Positions 12,236-24,605 of a stretch of DNA of 64,000 nt are shown piece by piece. The notes beneath the pieces are model-generated. The model made no database searches. It was not told the DNA's origin and was given only the letters and a program-made list of their open reading frames with translations. A program made the position numbers and the translations under genes. The stretch spans positions 1,427,501-1,491,500 of the forward strand of contig CANUEZ040000168.1 of the NCBI GenBank assembly GCA_948099385.1, given 5' to 3'. The stretch comes from Fasciola hepatica. Taxonomy: Eukaryota > Platyhelminthes > Trematoda > Plagiorchiida > Fasciolidae. Position 1 is the stretch's first letter. Each line of letters begins with the position of its first letter.

Positions 12236-12715
12236 CTAATACTAACAGTCCGAAATCCAAACACATGGATTCAAAGTATACGAGAAACCGTGAGACCTAA
12301 GGTACCCATTTTTGGAACCGGTTGGTTTAACCGCTTGAAAGAAATGATATTCATTGCACCCGGATTCGGTCGCATGACGGATCAGTCTATGCGACTTGCT
12401 CTCGGTGGAAACGTGGATCTGGCCGATGATGACCAAATGATCCGAGGTTTTGTACATCGAATCGAAGAGGTCAAACGTGTGGTACCAGCCGAACGACTTC
12501 TAGTCTTCGAAGTGAAGGACGGATGGGGACCGTTGTGTCGTTTCTTGAACAAACCAATTCCTAATGTCCCGTTTCCACGTGTGAATGATCGGAAGGAAAT
12601 GCAGAAAAGATTGAAAAATGTGAAAACATTAATAAATACTGTTCTGTTTGTGGGTGCTATTTCAGTCGGCCTAATCGCAGTGGTGGGAGCTATTCTATTC
12701 GTGTCACGTGTTTGA
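12236..12715 (+). CDS. Sulfotransferase family protein, exon 2 (C-terminal half with membrane anchor)
   Basis: The exon begins after an acceptor ending TATTAG at 12235, immediately in frame with exon 1, and restores LILTVRNPNTWIQSIRETV. This is the 3-prime phosphate-binding segment, with the conserved Arg and Ser. A central helical part follows (GWFNRLKEMIF, DDDQMIRGFVHRIEEVKRVV), then the family signature LLVFEVKDGWGPLCRFL, KPIPNVPFPRVND and a basic linker. A hydrophobic C-terminus of about 23 residues (LINTVLFVGAISVGLIAVVG onward) ends SRV, so the enzyme is probably tail-anchored or a single-pass membrane protein. With exon 1 the product is 266 residues, normal for the family, with no frameshift. 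The intron is 901 bp and holds a long AT tract. Confidence 0.87.
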   Translation, partial: LILTVRNPNTWIQSIRETVRPKVPIFGTGWFNRLKEMIFIAPGFGRMTDQSMRLALGGNVDLADDDQMIRGFVHRIEEVKRVVPAERLLVFEVKDGWGPLCRFLNKPIPNVPFPRVNDRKEMQKRLKNVKTLINTVLFVGAISVGLIAVVGAILFVSRV

Positions 12716-13807
12716 TGGGACTTGAAAATCATCTGTGGATTTCGAAGATCTGATCTACTTCATTATCGCGAAATTTAAGGATCTTTCATGTTTCCGTCCA
12801 TTTTTTACAAATATACCAACTCTGATTGCCTGTTTTTCGACTATCACAATGGTGACACACACACACACACATCGTCAAAGTGAAAAGAATAGAATTCAGA
12901 TACTGGGTTGGCGGAGGATATGCACCACCATCGGTGAGCTCTAACAAGAGCCAAACTCGAATCTAGTGCTTCCGAGCTGAAGGTTGATCGGATGACTTGA
13001 GGTTTATGCATGAAAGGTACAGCCTGAAGGAGAGTCAGCCGGGTAAAATATCATCAGTCGCACACACTACCCCCAAGTATGAGAAATATACAAAAATCAC
13101 GTGCATGTTTTTCCTTTTCCATCTCTGGTTTGTGTTTCCGTTCTATTTCGTCACATTTTGAATAACCCAGTACGCCATTGTTTGTGCTTGATCTGGGTTC
13201 TCCTTCATCCAATCTGAGCATATTCAAGTACACGGTCTCACTTGCTAAGGTTTCGTGATCAACAATTTGGGCCGCACACAATTCCTGTGAACACTGTGGA
13301 CTGGTTAACAAGTTTACCATTTTTACAAAAACAACCCGTACGTGTACCGTATTGGCCTGATATGACGTTTCGAATAAACAGACTTGTGTTTGACACGTAC
13401 CACTTGATAATATTTCGACTATGGGAATATCGCACGGTTGATGTCTACTGCGCTCGTAACTCAATCAACTGTTTTTGTCAGCTTCTCACCCGAACTTAAG
13501 CCACTTCCGCGCAGTGATATTTTAAGCCACTTCAGAGACCTGTTACCCTGCATTGGTTTGTTCTGTCGCGAATAATATACTATTGTAGAATGAATAACAG
13601 ATAAACACAGTCATTCTGTAGCATTAGTTCTGACAACAAAAGCTGTTTAGTGTTTTTATCGCGTGTATCAACCAATGAGAATAGTGTTCTGTGGGATTCA
13701 GTTTGCATAACAACGTCAGCAAAATCCAACCCCTAATACATGTACTGGTAAAACGGTGTGTAGTTTTGAGGTGTTTTGGCGTGTATTTATTCACGTGTGT
13801 ACGTATC
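12716..13807. other. Unassigned sequence downstream of the sulfotransferase
   Basis: Holds the likely 3-prime UTR and intergenic DNA. No clear AATAAA lies close to the stop. A short CA run sits near 12855-12869. Open frames at 13054-13464 (minus) and 13242-13499 (plus) overlap antisense and show no motif. Confidence 0.4.
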
Positions 13808-13985
13808 TATGTATGTATGTATGTATGTATGTATGTATGTATGTATGTATGTATGTATGTATGTATGTATGTATGTATGTATGTATGTATGTATGTATGT
13901 ATGTATGTATGTATGTATGTATGTATGTATGTATGTATGTATGTATGTATGTATGTATGTATGTATGTATGTATGTATGTATGTA
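13808..13985. repeat. ATGT tetranucleotide microsatellite, about 44 units
   Basis: An uninterrupted GTAT/ATGT array, followed at once by a short GT run (13987-14003). Long Tyr-Val-Cys-Met or His-Thr-Tyr-Ile frames through it are artefacts of the repeat. Confidence 0.98.
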
Positions 13986-14003
13986 GGTGTGTGTGTGTGT
14001 GTG

Positions 14004-14606
14004 TACGTATGTATGCGTCTATCTGTCTATGTTCGTGGAATGGCTTTTCAGCACACTTATGAAGCTTCAGTGAATATACATGAACCCTGCACTTAAACAC
14101 AAAACAAACTGGTTTGACCCAAATTGATTCTTTTCATTTTCACAATACACCATGACACACCCATTCGTCAAAGTGATCGACAGTTGACAACTCACTTCTC
14201 ACGAGTGACAAAGTACTTCGGCTCCTCTCCTGGTTGCTTATCTAGTCAACGCATTAGGTAAGCCATTGATGAAAAACACCACGTAATGAATCTATATTTG
14301 CACAATCTCTAATAATCAGAATTCTCACTCTATTTACCCGTAATGTATGGTAACAAGAAAGCTAACTAATGTAAGGCCATCATCAATTATGATACCTTTG
14401 TGAGTAGTACAAGATTTCATTGGTTAAAGGATAATTTACCCCGTAGTATTACCATAGGAGCACCAAACAGCCATATTGCCTTTCTGCAGAATTATCTGTT
14501 GTCGGACCTACGCACCAACCCCGAAATGAGATTTGAACCCGTGAGAAGAAGCTATAGTACACTGCGCTGCTTGAGGAACCATTCAGAGTACTACAGCCTT
14601 CCTTTC
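14004..14606. other. Unassigned sequence with a tRNA-like box on the minus strand
   Basis: No gene recognised. The minus strand carries GGGTTCAAATCTC near 14527-14539, which is box-B-like; a short part of this stretch (AGAAGCTATAGTACACT) recurs near 17744 as AGAAGCTATAGCACACT. This suggests another old SINE family. Confidence 0.3.
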
Positions 14607-16860
14607 TCAAAGTTCTCCATCCATTTGGTTTGCTTGGCGAATAGGTTTTCGAACTGGGACGGTCACCTGTCTTGGCTGTCTTTCCCCGACTATTATGTTA
14701 TTTAGTGTAGTAGGATGGTCATCAATCCTGGTTTCGGTCTCCGGCCCACTGTCAGGTCCTGCTGTCAGGTGAATATCACAGAGGTGATGTCGGTGTAGGG
14801 ATGCATCATTAGGGTCCGTGATCTCAATCATCGATAGACTGGAATGGCTAGTAATGATCCTATGAAGTGGCCGGGATTCACTGTCACGGAAGCATGTTGT
14901 ATCTCGGTGATTGTTTGAAACTTCCCAACTTGAACAGCATTTCTGAAGTTCCGTCCGTTGTGGAATGTACGGAGTACAAAGTCTGAAACACGGCTTTTTC
15001 CTGCAATGTCTCCAATTCCGGCAAGGACTTTACACTGAATAAGTCCAGAGCACTTTTTACAGTACGTACCAAGAGTTCCGCAGCATCACTAGCCAATGCG
15101 TGATGAGGTACCGTCCGAAAACATGGATAAACAATGATGCCCAAACAACACTTACATTCGGATGCACGGAATTGTGAACCACTATCAATGATAAGCACCT
15201 GTGTAATGCAATCACGATTGAAAGATCTTACCAAAGTTTGGATCACAAAAGAGATGGTTATCGTAGATGTCAGGAATACCTCGGGCCTTTCTGAGAGAGA
15301 TCAATCAATATGATGTTATGATATCTGTTCGGAAAGGGACTGCGGAAGTCGGCATTTACACGTTGCCGTGAATGGCAGCTTTCAAGTCACTGGTTTTCAT
15401 TTTGGTTTCCAGTTTGGCTTCGTGAACGCAAGCCTCACAGTTGTTGGCCGTTCTACAGATGTCCACATCGACCTTGGGCTATTAGGACTTTTGTCTAGTC
15501 AAAGACGGTATCTTCACCACGCCTAAATATCCTTTATGCAAATCTACCGGGACAGTCGTCTGCAGAGAAGGAGGAGTGAATAACCGATCACCACTGCACA
15601 GCCCTCCGTCAGTTTTCAACGAAAGTTCCCTCAAAGCAAAAAACAGCAAATACTTTTGTTCCACTTCGGGGTTGTCTGCCTTTCCTGAGTGAAGAAATCA
15701 CAGACGAGTAGTATCCTTTAAGCACATTTTCGTAGACCTCTGAAAAAATCAGCTGCCAGTATAATAAAATTCCGTTGGTCAGTAGCCGGGAATAGCAAGC
15801 ATCCTGACACGAAATGAGCTTGCACGATCGACATAAAATGTTGCATCATGACATGTGTGAACTAAGCAAAAACATGTTTAATTTGAATGGCAATTTTATT
15901 GTTTGATGATTGCAGTAATAGTGAACTTCGATTAAGACTAGCTGTTACGCAGATGACCTATGAACCAGAACACGGTCGAATCTCCCTAAACTGTTTGTGA
16001 GCGTCCTGTTTTGACAGCATTAAGAATTCGAGAAATGCATATTATCAATTATTCCTTTGCTCAAACACTGTGCCGACTTCAACTTCAGATAAATCCATAA
16101 TGATGACTGTCTATTCAGACCATTCAAATCTAATCAAGGCTTGGGTGCACACGTATGCTGTTGGTGAGGTCCCGTAAAACTCTGTCTTTGGTCATTCAAT
16201 TGCCACATCTCGGAAGACTGGGTAAAGCCAAAGATATGAATCTGGAAATAGTACTGCAAACAACCATGAATGGATTTCAAGTATGTTTGTTTCCTCGGTG
16301 ATCCCGTTTCGACTAAGGGTTTGAACCGATTAGGGTCTTGTTTGTAACGGGTGATGTTCACCGGAGAAAAAGGGAATTTCAGTTCTCTTGTGGGCATTTT
16401 GAAGGCTTGATCAGCACTTTCTTCCTGTCCGTTTTTTAATACTGCAGAGAAGATCGCCTTATCCTAATACGCGATTACTCTGGCGAAGCCCCCAATCAGT
16501 TAGTCAACGAGAACTTGAAAAAAAAATTGACGGAACGAGCAAATCAAAGGTAAAAAATTGTAGTTAAGCATGCTATAAAGGGCATTGAGGGAAACAAAGA
16601 AATTGACAGGTATTCGTCAGCTAGATCGACTTTAAAAAAAATTGTAATACTAAGCATGGGTTTCACAAAATGTTCTAGTTCCATCTTAGTCATTGCACAA
16701 CACCGTAGTCGTTATTTCCAAGTCAGTCTGTAGTGGCAACGAGTGCACCGTGTTTCCCACCACCACTTTTCATTTCAACTTCTACCGGAGTTGCCCAGTT
16801 GCTGTTTTGAATAATCATACCATTCTGCTCGATATGCTCGATATGCCTTTATAACTCATT
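14607..16860 (-). mobile_element. Degenerate Ty3/Gypsy LTR retrotransposon pol region (RT to integrase)
   Basis: On the minus strand, going from high to low coordinates: the RT N-terminal region (HIEHIEQNGMIIQNSNWATP near 16760-16850, the usual S-WATP signature); the RT/RNase H connection (DPNRFKPLVETGSPRKQT and LKSIHGCLQYY, 16134-16397); an integrase zinc finger (LHKGYLGVV then NNCEACVHEAK, 15420-15550, with Tyr where a second His is usual); the integrase core (IIDSGSQF near 15190 and DAAELLVRTVKSAL near 15070, matching the D and E of D-D-E); and a C-terminal tail ending IRQANQMDGEL. Stops and frameshifts lie between domains, so it is inactive. The style matches trematode Gypsy elements. No LTR pair could be identified by eye. 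Confidence 0.82.
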
Positions 16861-17885
16861 TTCTTTAACAATGAAGCAACATACCAGAACGAATGGGTTG
16901 TCATTTGAAATCAGGAAGATGACTTGGACGAATATTTGTGGTTTGGAATGTACGGTGCGTCTCATTTCACCCAACAGTGAAACGCCAAGACTGATTACCC
17001 TACGAATGCTCTGGTCAGTTATTTTTTATGGTCGCACGAGTGTAACTCATGTGCAACATTTTGTCCGAGATAACTTAATCCCTACTTCTCACAGCCACAA
17101 TGAATTCATATTAAAATCCATACTCGAATAACACCGGCTTGTACGGAAATTGGTCTTCCTTGTTTGTTATGGTCGTGGTGAATTGGGGTTAATTTCCCTG
17201 ATTTTCCTATAGGGATCCTCCAATGTTACAATCGAGATACCTTTCGTAAACGACCATTCTTCCACAAGAAAGGCAAACAACCTGAAGGAGACGACACACT
17301 GAAAGTAGATGGAAACGGCTGCACAGTACACGCCTTTTCTCATTTTCGAGGAAAACTGTAATTGGATTTCATTGATTGGTGCACTTGGACTTAACACGGA
17401 ACATTCAACCTACTCATCGGTCTGTGATATATTGCTGTGTTAGTTCAAATGTTCACCGATAAGTGACTCTGTGTTGCAAAGCTAAACACGAAAATTAAAC
17501 CAACCCGAAGAACTACATGCAATGAAATGACCCGTACCTGAACTGGACACACAAAGAGCTGACAAAAAGACAGTGGAAATAAGTAGGCTGTCCCCCTTAT
17601 TTGATACCACCATGGTAATTTAAGAATGAAGGCATCTTACTGTTGTCAGATCATGTGCCGGTCAAGCACAAGGCAACCTCATGGCATCTGGACCATTTGG
17701 CTGCCAATGTCCTGTTTCATCTGATCGGTTGAATCCTGGAAAGAAGCTATAGCACACTACCATTCCTCTTGCTGAGAGGTTTGAATCATAACAAAGTCAT
17801 ACATGTTTACACGGCCACCATTTTGTGCCTCGTATGGCTATACTGCTGCGTATTCTTTAGGCTCCAGTGTTGAATCCTGAGCAAA
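16861..17885. other. Unassigned sequence, possibly the upstream part of the Gypsy relic
   Basis: If the Gypsy element was once complete, gag and protease would lie here on the minus strand. I see no CCHC zinc knuckle or DTGA motif. The open frames at 16871-17131 (plus) and 17167-17397 (minus) are not identifiable. Confidence 0.35.
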
Positions 17886-18010
17886 TTGTTGTTTATCACC
17901 TTAGGGGTTAGTGGTTCGAATCCCCGCCATCATGGGTTACTTTGGTGGTAGACGGTAATCCGCTGTCATCCAGCTCGGGATCATAATTGGCCCATTGGGA
18001 ACTTGGGATA
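17886..18010 (+). mobile_element. tRNA-derived SINE, family B, copy 1
   Basis: Contains a perfect box B (GGTTCGAATCC, 17913-17923) in a tRNA-like context (TAGGGGTTAGTGGTTCG). The body GGTTACTTTGGTGGTAGAC, then GTAATCCGCTGTCATCC and AGCTCG, is shared with 27926-28030. Confidence 0.7.
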
Positions 18011-18141
18011 TTCTAGTCCACGGAAAACTTTATGCAACCAGTTGGGTTAAAATTCTTTTTTACACTCCACTTTGTACGCATTATATCCTTTCACAAAATA
18101 TATTCTGGGAACATTACTTTCAAAACTAGCAACGGGATTCT

Positions 18142-18283
18142 TTCACCGGCAGGTTCACGTGCTTCAACAGCGAACGTACTGGAGCTCGAAAAGCAGCTGC
18201 AAACTAATTCTAAGGATCAAATTGACCAATGCTGTCTGACAAATGGTTGTAAACACCGCAAAAGAACTTCGATTGAACCCTGA
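18142..18283 (+). CDS. Possible terminal exon with a CC-x4-C motif
   Basis: A good acceptor (GATTCTTTCACCGGCAG) ends near 18151. A frame of about 44 codons follows: a Leu/Glu/Gln-rich helix (VLELEKQLQTNSKDQID), then QCCLTNGCKHRKRTS and a TGA at 18281-18283, with AATAAA eight bases on. The arrangement looks like a 3-prime terminal exon of a small, perhaps secreted, protein. The IDQCC start superficially recalls an insulin-like A chain. However, the spacing to the third Cys is four residues rather than three and the fourth Cys is missing, so I do not call it insulin-like. The frame also extends upstream to an ATG near 18032. Confidence 0.25.
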
Positions 18284-18290
18284 TGCGGAT

Positions 18291-18296
18291 ACAATA
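18291..18296 (+). terminator. Polyadenylation signal AATAAA
   Basis: Lies within 10 bases of the stop of the frame ending at 18283. That is very close, which weakens the link slightly. Confidence 0.25.
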
Positions 18297-21045
18297 AAGT
18301 ATACCAGATTATGTTGCTTTTTAGCTAGCAAAGTTTGGTTTGGTGGTATATGGTAAAAACCGAGGTGACCCAAGTTCAAGTGGCATTTTATGGGTGTCCT
18401 AGAATTATTCACTCCGGTCATTTACAATATATGCCTCCTTATATGCCATATTGTTCTGGAAGGTACTGCTTTACGGCTATAATACCCATCACAATGAAGA
18501 GCCGCTCAATGGGGTACGGGAAACCAATCGATCAAACTCCCTCCATGGAACGAACCATCCATTGGTTTTACTGAGTCTGGTACTCTAGACCTAATGTAGT
18601 CCCTATTGAGTATAGATAAACAATTAGATTCATGTATTATGCATCTCCAACACATTGGCAACTAGGTGGACGAATGGGAACAAAAATGAGACACATGCTT
18701 ATGCTACCATTTTCAAATCACATCTAGGTTTTTTGGCTATTATGACCAACTGATTAGTCAGACTGGAGTAGTAAGATGAAAGTGGACTTCAGCGGCTGTC
18801 AGAACAAATACAAACCTATGAGAATTCGGTACACCGAGCCCATTAATTTGGCTCACTCAAGCTTCCAACCCGCACCTAAATATATGTGTGCTCACACAGG
18901 TGAACAAACACAATCACTTTCAGACGGATCTTGATTTCACCCAGTAAGTATGCGAATAATACGGTGCCGTCACATTATTCTAACGGTTGTTTTACTCTTG
19001 CTTTTGAACTGTTGAATGTTTGCATTCTGAGATCAATTTGAACGAAAATCAAATCAAATCATCGATGTAGATTAAAGTTTAGCATAATTAACATTGTTCG
19101 ATGATTGCAGTCATTCTTCACGGATATCGAAAAAGGTTTAAAAGCGATAAAAGACTAGAACACATGTCCCAGTGCATCATTTCTTCCAACCCTCTTCTTC
19201 AAGGCCATTTGCTTTGCCTGCTCAACATTAGCACTATCTACTGGTCGTATCTCATTTACTGTGCCTACAATCCGTCTTGTTTCTTTGTGTACTGGTATCC
19301 AGTTAGGTCCGACAGCTTTTGATATTCGTCTCAAATAAAGCAGGAACTCAAACAGTATACGTTACCACAGCCTCGACTAATCGGCTCTTCCCCTTCGACT
19401 CCAAGACTCGGTATTAATTTATGGCCGCTGTTCCAAGGTAATTCATCAGCAGTCGATTAGTCATTCTTGTGAACCTGAACCATGATACCCAGTCTTGTTC
19501 TTCTCCGATTATCTTTATACCAGTGCTGCAATGGTCAAACTTCTGCATGCTTTTATACCTCAAACAGTAATAAATATGCCCGAAAATATCCTTCCGTTTA
19601 CTTCTGTGTAGCGTAACTCTCTTCCCCAATGTCGTTTATTATATCCACACATTTTGTAGATATCATGATTCCGAAAAGTAAGTCAGAACGGAAGAGTAAT
19701 AGCTCCAGGCTTTTGATCGGATGAGATTTCAGCTTCGAAACCACCTCTCCAGATATTCGAACCTGTCGTCTGTGATAACAAAATCGGTAGTAATAGTAGT
19801 AACATGGATAGGTTCGATATTATTATCAGTAATGACAATAGTGTCATTTTTATCGCTAGAATTGCTAAAACTATCGACGTGAGTATCATCATGAATGTTC
19901 GTATGAGTGGTTATAGTGAGGGTAAACGTATTACTCACATTCGACGGACGGTGTGACTTCTCTGGAATTTCTCTCTTATATACTGTGTTCTGCCCTGACT
20001 TAAACGTGTCACGTTAAGTTATCTACATCCACAACACTGTGACCTGTGCATACGAAGGCATTCTGGTTACCTTACCTCTAAGGAAGGAAAATATCAGGAA
20101 AACGTTGCCACTTTGTAGAGAGCATCCACACATGGACATGGGGAATTTTGTTCAGTAAATAGAAAATGGGCCACTATGCTTCGAGTACGAATCATTTTCT
20201 GGCTAATAACGTGTCGTCTCATTCCTTTCGCCAGTGACTTTTCCCATTTATCCCCAGCTGACGGAAACAATGCATATTTTTTCATAATAGACAAATAAAA
20301 GCTACTGCAGATGATGTATGCAAAAATACAGGGTGAGGACATCGGTTGATTAACTTCGTTTGACTTCGTAGATCATGACCAATGCGGCTTCCACCAACTT
20401 TCATGTCGTATTGCCTTCGGGTCATCCTGAGCCACTGTTAAGTGCACTGTACGCTTCAACTTGTGTCTGTTCCAACTGAATGGTTCTGACGATACTGCAA
20501 ATTTTGATCAGATCCGGTACTTAAAGTTGACTACAAAGGCCCGGGAAGACGAGTGGATGGTAAAATCAATGGAATATCTTCATGGTGGATTGTGATGCTT
20601 TTTCGTCTCAGATAAACAAAGACAGCCGACATAGTCCATACTTATAGAATATTTGTGACCAGGTGAATAAATATAGACAAAAAAACAACGCGGAACTCAG
20701 CTTTCCTTCCCAACTGGCTTCTAGGTATATTCATTGGTTAGATCACCTCACAATGTAGTGCGACTGGCCATATTGGAAAGTCAGGTTGAAAAAAGACAAC
20801 TGTGAATCACGATTTCATTCTACTGGTCCATATCATCTGACTGGTTAGTGACTTCAAGCGGAAACAATCTTATGTGTGCGTTTTAAGGCGGGAACGATAG
20901 TTAAAATGTGCATACGGAGGTATTTTAAATTCAAACTGTGAGTTTTGTGTCCAGGAAAGCACTCTTACAATTTTTACTTTCTAACTGGTGAGTGATTTTC
21001 GATTACAGTTTATTTGAAGATCATGCGTAAGAAGTGACCTGTAAG

Positions 21046-21046
<1 letters not shown>
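18297..21046. other. Unassigned intergenic sequence
   Basis: No protein family, RNA or repeat recognised. Open frames such as 18335-18574 (plus) and 20094-20342 (minus) lack motifs. Confidence 0.4.

Positions 21047-21122
<76 letters not shown>
21047..21122. repeat. AT dinucleotide microsatellite
   Basis: About 38 AT units without interruption. Confidence 0.98.
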
Positions 21123-21125
<3 letters not shown>

Positions 21126-24100
21126 TGTATAAGGTGTACACTAGTTAGATGAATACTGATTGGTTTCATTGGGATTTCCTATATTGCAAGCGAGTAGGTC
21201 ACCACATCACCACAATAAGCTCACCCAAATCATGTTTGCGGTGATATATATTTGTAAGTAAATCTAACATTTTATGATAGGTTTGATCGCATTTATTGAA
21301 CACTGCATTTCACTTGCTTTCTTATCACAGCCATCTTTTGCCTGGTGACCGACAGTTAACCAGTTTTTCTTCAAATTACGAAATACTTATTTGTCCAGAA
21401 TTTCGTTCATCTTGATTTAAAAATACTCAACATGAACCTATACAGAAAATCCTCATGTACCTCCCAAGTTCATCCCTTCGGAAGATAAAGAGAAAAATAT
21501 CAATAAAAACGGACACGGACGTCAGTATAACTTGTGCAATCAAAGGATCTCTAAGCAATAATTCGTTGAAATGAAATGTGCTATAGGTCATCAACGGTCA
21601 AAAGAGAATCGATGAGGAAGTACTTGCTAGATGGGATGAAAAACTTAGATATTGAGGATTTAGGCATGGTGGCTCAAAGACACCATGAATAGGAAAGACA
21701 TTCAAATTCAGATTGTCACTCACGAACATAATCAGGCACAATATGTGGAATAATTGGTGATTGATTGTATAAGAACAAAAACTTAAAAATGGAAATTATG
21801 ACTTTCATAATGAAAATCATACGAATGGTTACTGAGGGCATTTGTAAACTAGGGAAAAAGAGAAACTTCATAATTGTGTCAACCCTTAAACAATAGCGGG
21901 GACACTCGTAAAATAATTTGCTAATCAGATGTAAAACGCAACTACTTGCAGGAAAGGGCCATCGAAAAAATAAAAAAGCCTAATTGCTCTGTGCCTCGTG
22001 AACGGGTTCTTTAACTGATGAATTTTGGTTTACTGCACGTCATAGTCTCGGTTCATGAAGCAGGAATGATCTGATTGGTATGTGCTTGCGGAACAAGTGA
22101 GAGAACAAAAATGAACCGGAAGTAGGGGAGCATGTGAAAACACTAAAACGAGAGAAAAAAGTCACTTAATCTTGTTATTTCTAAAAGTAAATAATCAAAT
22201 GTCAGTTAAAGGAATTTACTGAATGTAAACAACAATGAGTGTGTATTAGAAAAGTGCAACACATAATCAGCTAATTGGGCATATCACGTGACGCTTTATC
22301 CTTGGAATTTGGCATCGGATCTGGATTCATTCCAAATTTTCCTTGTAATTTATTGACATCGAAACAGATCATGGGTTCTGAAACGCATGATCTTCTGACT
22401 GATGATTGCAACGATTTTATTGATGACTAAACGATCGATATTAGATGTCTGCTTGGGAACAATCAGCTGACACTACGAGCTTCTCTTTACTAGTTTCTGT
22501 GTACATATAGAAACACACATAGTAACGAACCTACATCTTGCTGATATCTGAATCGGTTCCTTTATTTAGCCTTCTGTAAGTCTTTGTAAACAGACTGTTC
22601 GTATTATTTCGACACAACTAGATAGATGCAGCACGTAACAGCATTATGCATTCCCAAGTGTTAATGTCAGTAGTTGTTCATTAATACAAAAGTACTCATC
22701 ATGAGGCCACAACTTTACCTCTTAATATACTTATTCATATATTTGCATGCACGGATAGTACAGTAAAAATTATGACGCATGTCTAAAAGTTCACTGTATT
22801 TTGACGGCAATAGATAGAGTTTCTCAATGGCCGAGGCAGCCAGGTGGAAACTAGCATGATCGTCCCTTTTCCCGTCGATTTTTCGATATCCTGACTGCCG
22901 GGAATTATTTATTTATCCTTTAATTTATTCATTTATTTACTTATCTCTATTACATAGCAAGGGTACAACATTTCGCGAAAGTGGTCAAGGCCAGTTTGAG
23001 ACCGTCGTCTGGGGAAAGTGACGGATGGTGACTGGAGTCGAACCCCGAGAGAGAAGTTTCTAACATTTTATGGGATGTGTTAACGAACTCACGTGATCCC
23101 AGACAATTTACTCACCATTCAAGCCGCAAAAGGGCTGAGAAATTTAACGCTACAAGATGGTAACTTATTGATTAGAGAAGCCGTAAACACTGGATTTCCA
23201 AGTGTACACAAAACGGATTTGCAGAATCTTCGCAATTGTGTTTATAATCACTGAAAACGAACACCAAGTCATAAAATTGTAAACATTTTCCGGCGGTAAA
23301 AAAAACATGGGTGCTCTGATTGCAATGTTTTGTTACCAAGTTCGAGGTGAACAAATAAACGACACAATTTTTTTAAAGAAAGTAGGGTTCTGGTTACGAA
23401 TGGTCCAAATCCGAGGGGTAATGAGCAATATTTCGTTATTACTGATGTTTACAAAAGCTTCGGATACATGATCCATTACCATAACATTTTACTCACTTTC
23501 TTCTTTATGGCAGTTGCAGATCTGTCCGTTATTTACTTTGGATTAAAACACAACTCACGAGGAAGCGTGATCCTATTGAAGGCACTCGACCATGTGCGAG
23601 CGATGGCTTTCAATAAACCATAGTTTTTCCTACCGTGGAAGAAGAGAAGCTCTAACTCATACTGGAGCATGAACTAGTCCTGATAAACTGCGGATCTCTC
23701 TCTAACTCACACCACCTCAGTGCATATACCGACCTTGGTTCCCCAGTTAGTCTCCTAGAATGGGGAGAGACAGAGTGGACTGGAGATAAATAACTGAAAC
23801 GTTACGTTGCTTTTTAAACCAATTTTCCGTTCATATTCGTTCCATCTGTGCAAAAGTCATATTGTAAACCCCAGTCAGTAGGGGAAAAGTGACTAGACAT
23901 GGGTATTTTGCATTGTCTGTTTTTTCTTTGCACAGGTAAGATGAAGAATTATGGTTTACGAACAGGTGATACTTTGAAGCTCGCGGATGATGATAACTGA
24001 ATGCCTCCGTTGTACTCAGGCCCCTACAGAGAAGTAGTCCAGAGAAGGAGTCATTCGCTCTGCGGAAATGCTTTGCTAACCTTCAAATCCAGTGTTAGAA

Positions 24101-24144
24101 GAGCTCTATAGCATATACTGTACAAGTTCAATAAAACATTGCTA
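21123..24144. other. Unassigned sequence, largely devoid of open frames
   Basis: Very few open frames exceed 60 codons across this 3-kb stretch. A TTTATT-rich run occurs near 22905-22945. The minus strand carries a box-B-like GGGGTTCGACTCC near 23033-23045 beside it, which may mark another old SINE. Nothing else is recognisable. Confidence 0.4.
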
Positions 24145-24605
24145 GCCAGCCCGGATAACCTTGAGGTTAAGATGTTCGACTCATAATCGTTCACCCCGGG
24201 TTCGATTCCCCTTGGAGTTCTCGACGGATGTGCACTGCAGCTGATGATTCCTAACAAGGATGAAACAGCTGTACAATACTTCCATAGTTTCCAATGGTAA
24301 GTTGAGCGCTGAGATTGCATGAAGACTCTCATATCATGAAAATAAGTTACTGGCTGAAAACTTATCCGGTCTGAAATGACGTTCCTTGTCTGATACGTAA
24401 TGCTTTGTTGGAGGATATAATAATTTGGAGGTACAAGACTTTTGAGGTAGACGAGCTCTCCTGGGAAATAGGAGAAGTTTTGAACTTTCCGATTTTTTAA
24501 GGTGTCAACGAAAATAGACTCGAAGGTTGAGAGAAAAATACCACCAGATGGTTTTGGGAACTCGTGAAGATCATAAGATTGAGAGGCGTTATAATTCATC
24601 TGCAT
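24051..24605 (-). other. 184-codon open frame that runs antisense through a SINE
   Basis: This is the longest non-repetitive uninterrupted frame in the left half. Its C-terminal half (from about 24340 down to 24145) is simply the antisense of SINE family A. The N-terminal 90 codons (24340-24605) are not low-complexity, but match nothing I recognise and have no signal or membrane segment. It could be a chance frame or an exonised SINE. I do not regard it as an established gene. Confidence 0.2.
24145..24340 (+). mobile_element. tRNA-derived SINE, family A, copy 2
   Basis: The most tRNA-like copy: GGATAACCTTGAGGTTAAGATG followed by a perfect box B GGTTCGATTCC (24199-24209). The body is shared with 8407-8600 (GGATGTGCACTGCAGCTGAT, TCCTAACAAGGATGAAACAG, CTTCCATAG). 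Confidence 0.85.

Noticed and set aside
13691..14100. Open frames of repeating Met-Tyr-Val-Cys or His-Thr-Tyr-Ile
   Set aside because: Pure consequence of the ATGT tetranucleotide array, open in several frames at once.
18142..18283. Insulin-like peptide A chain
   Set aside because: The CC-x4-C spacing and absence of the fourth cysteine do not fit the family.
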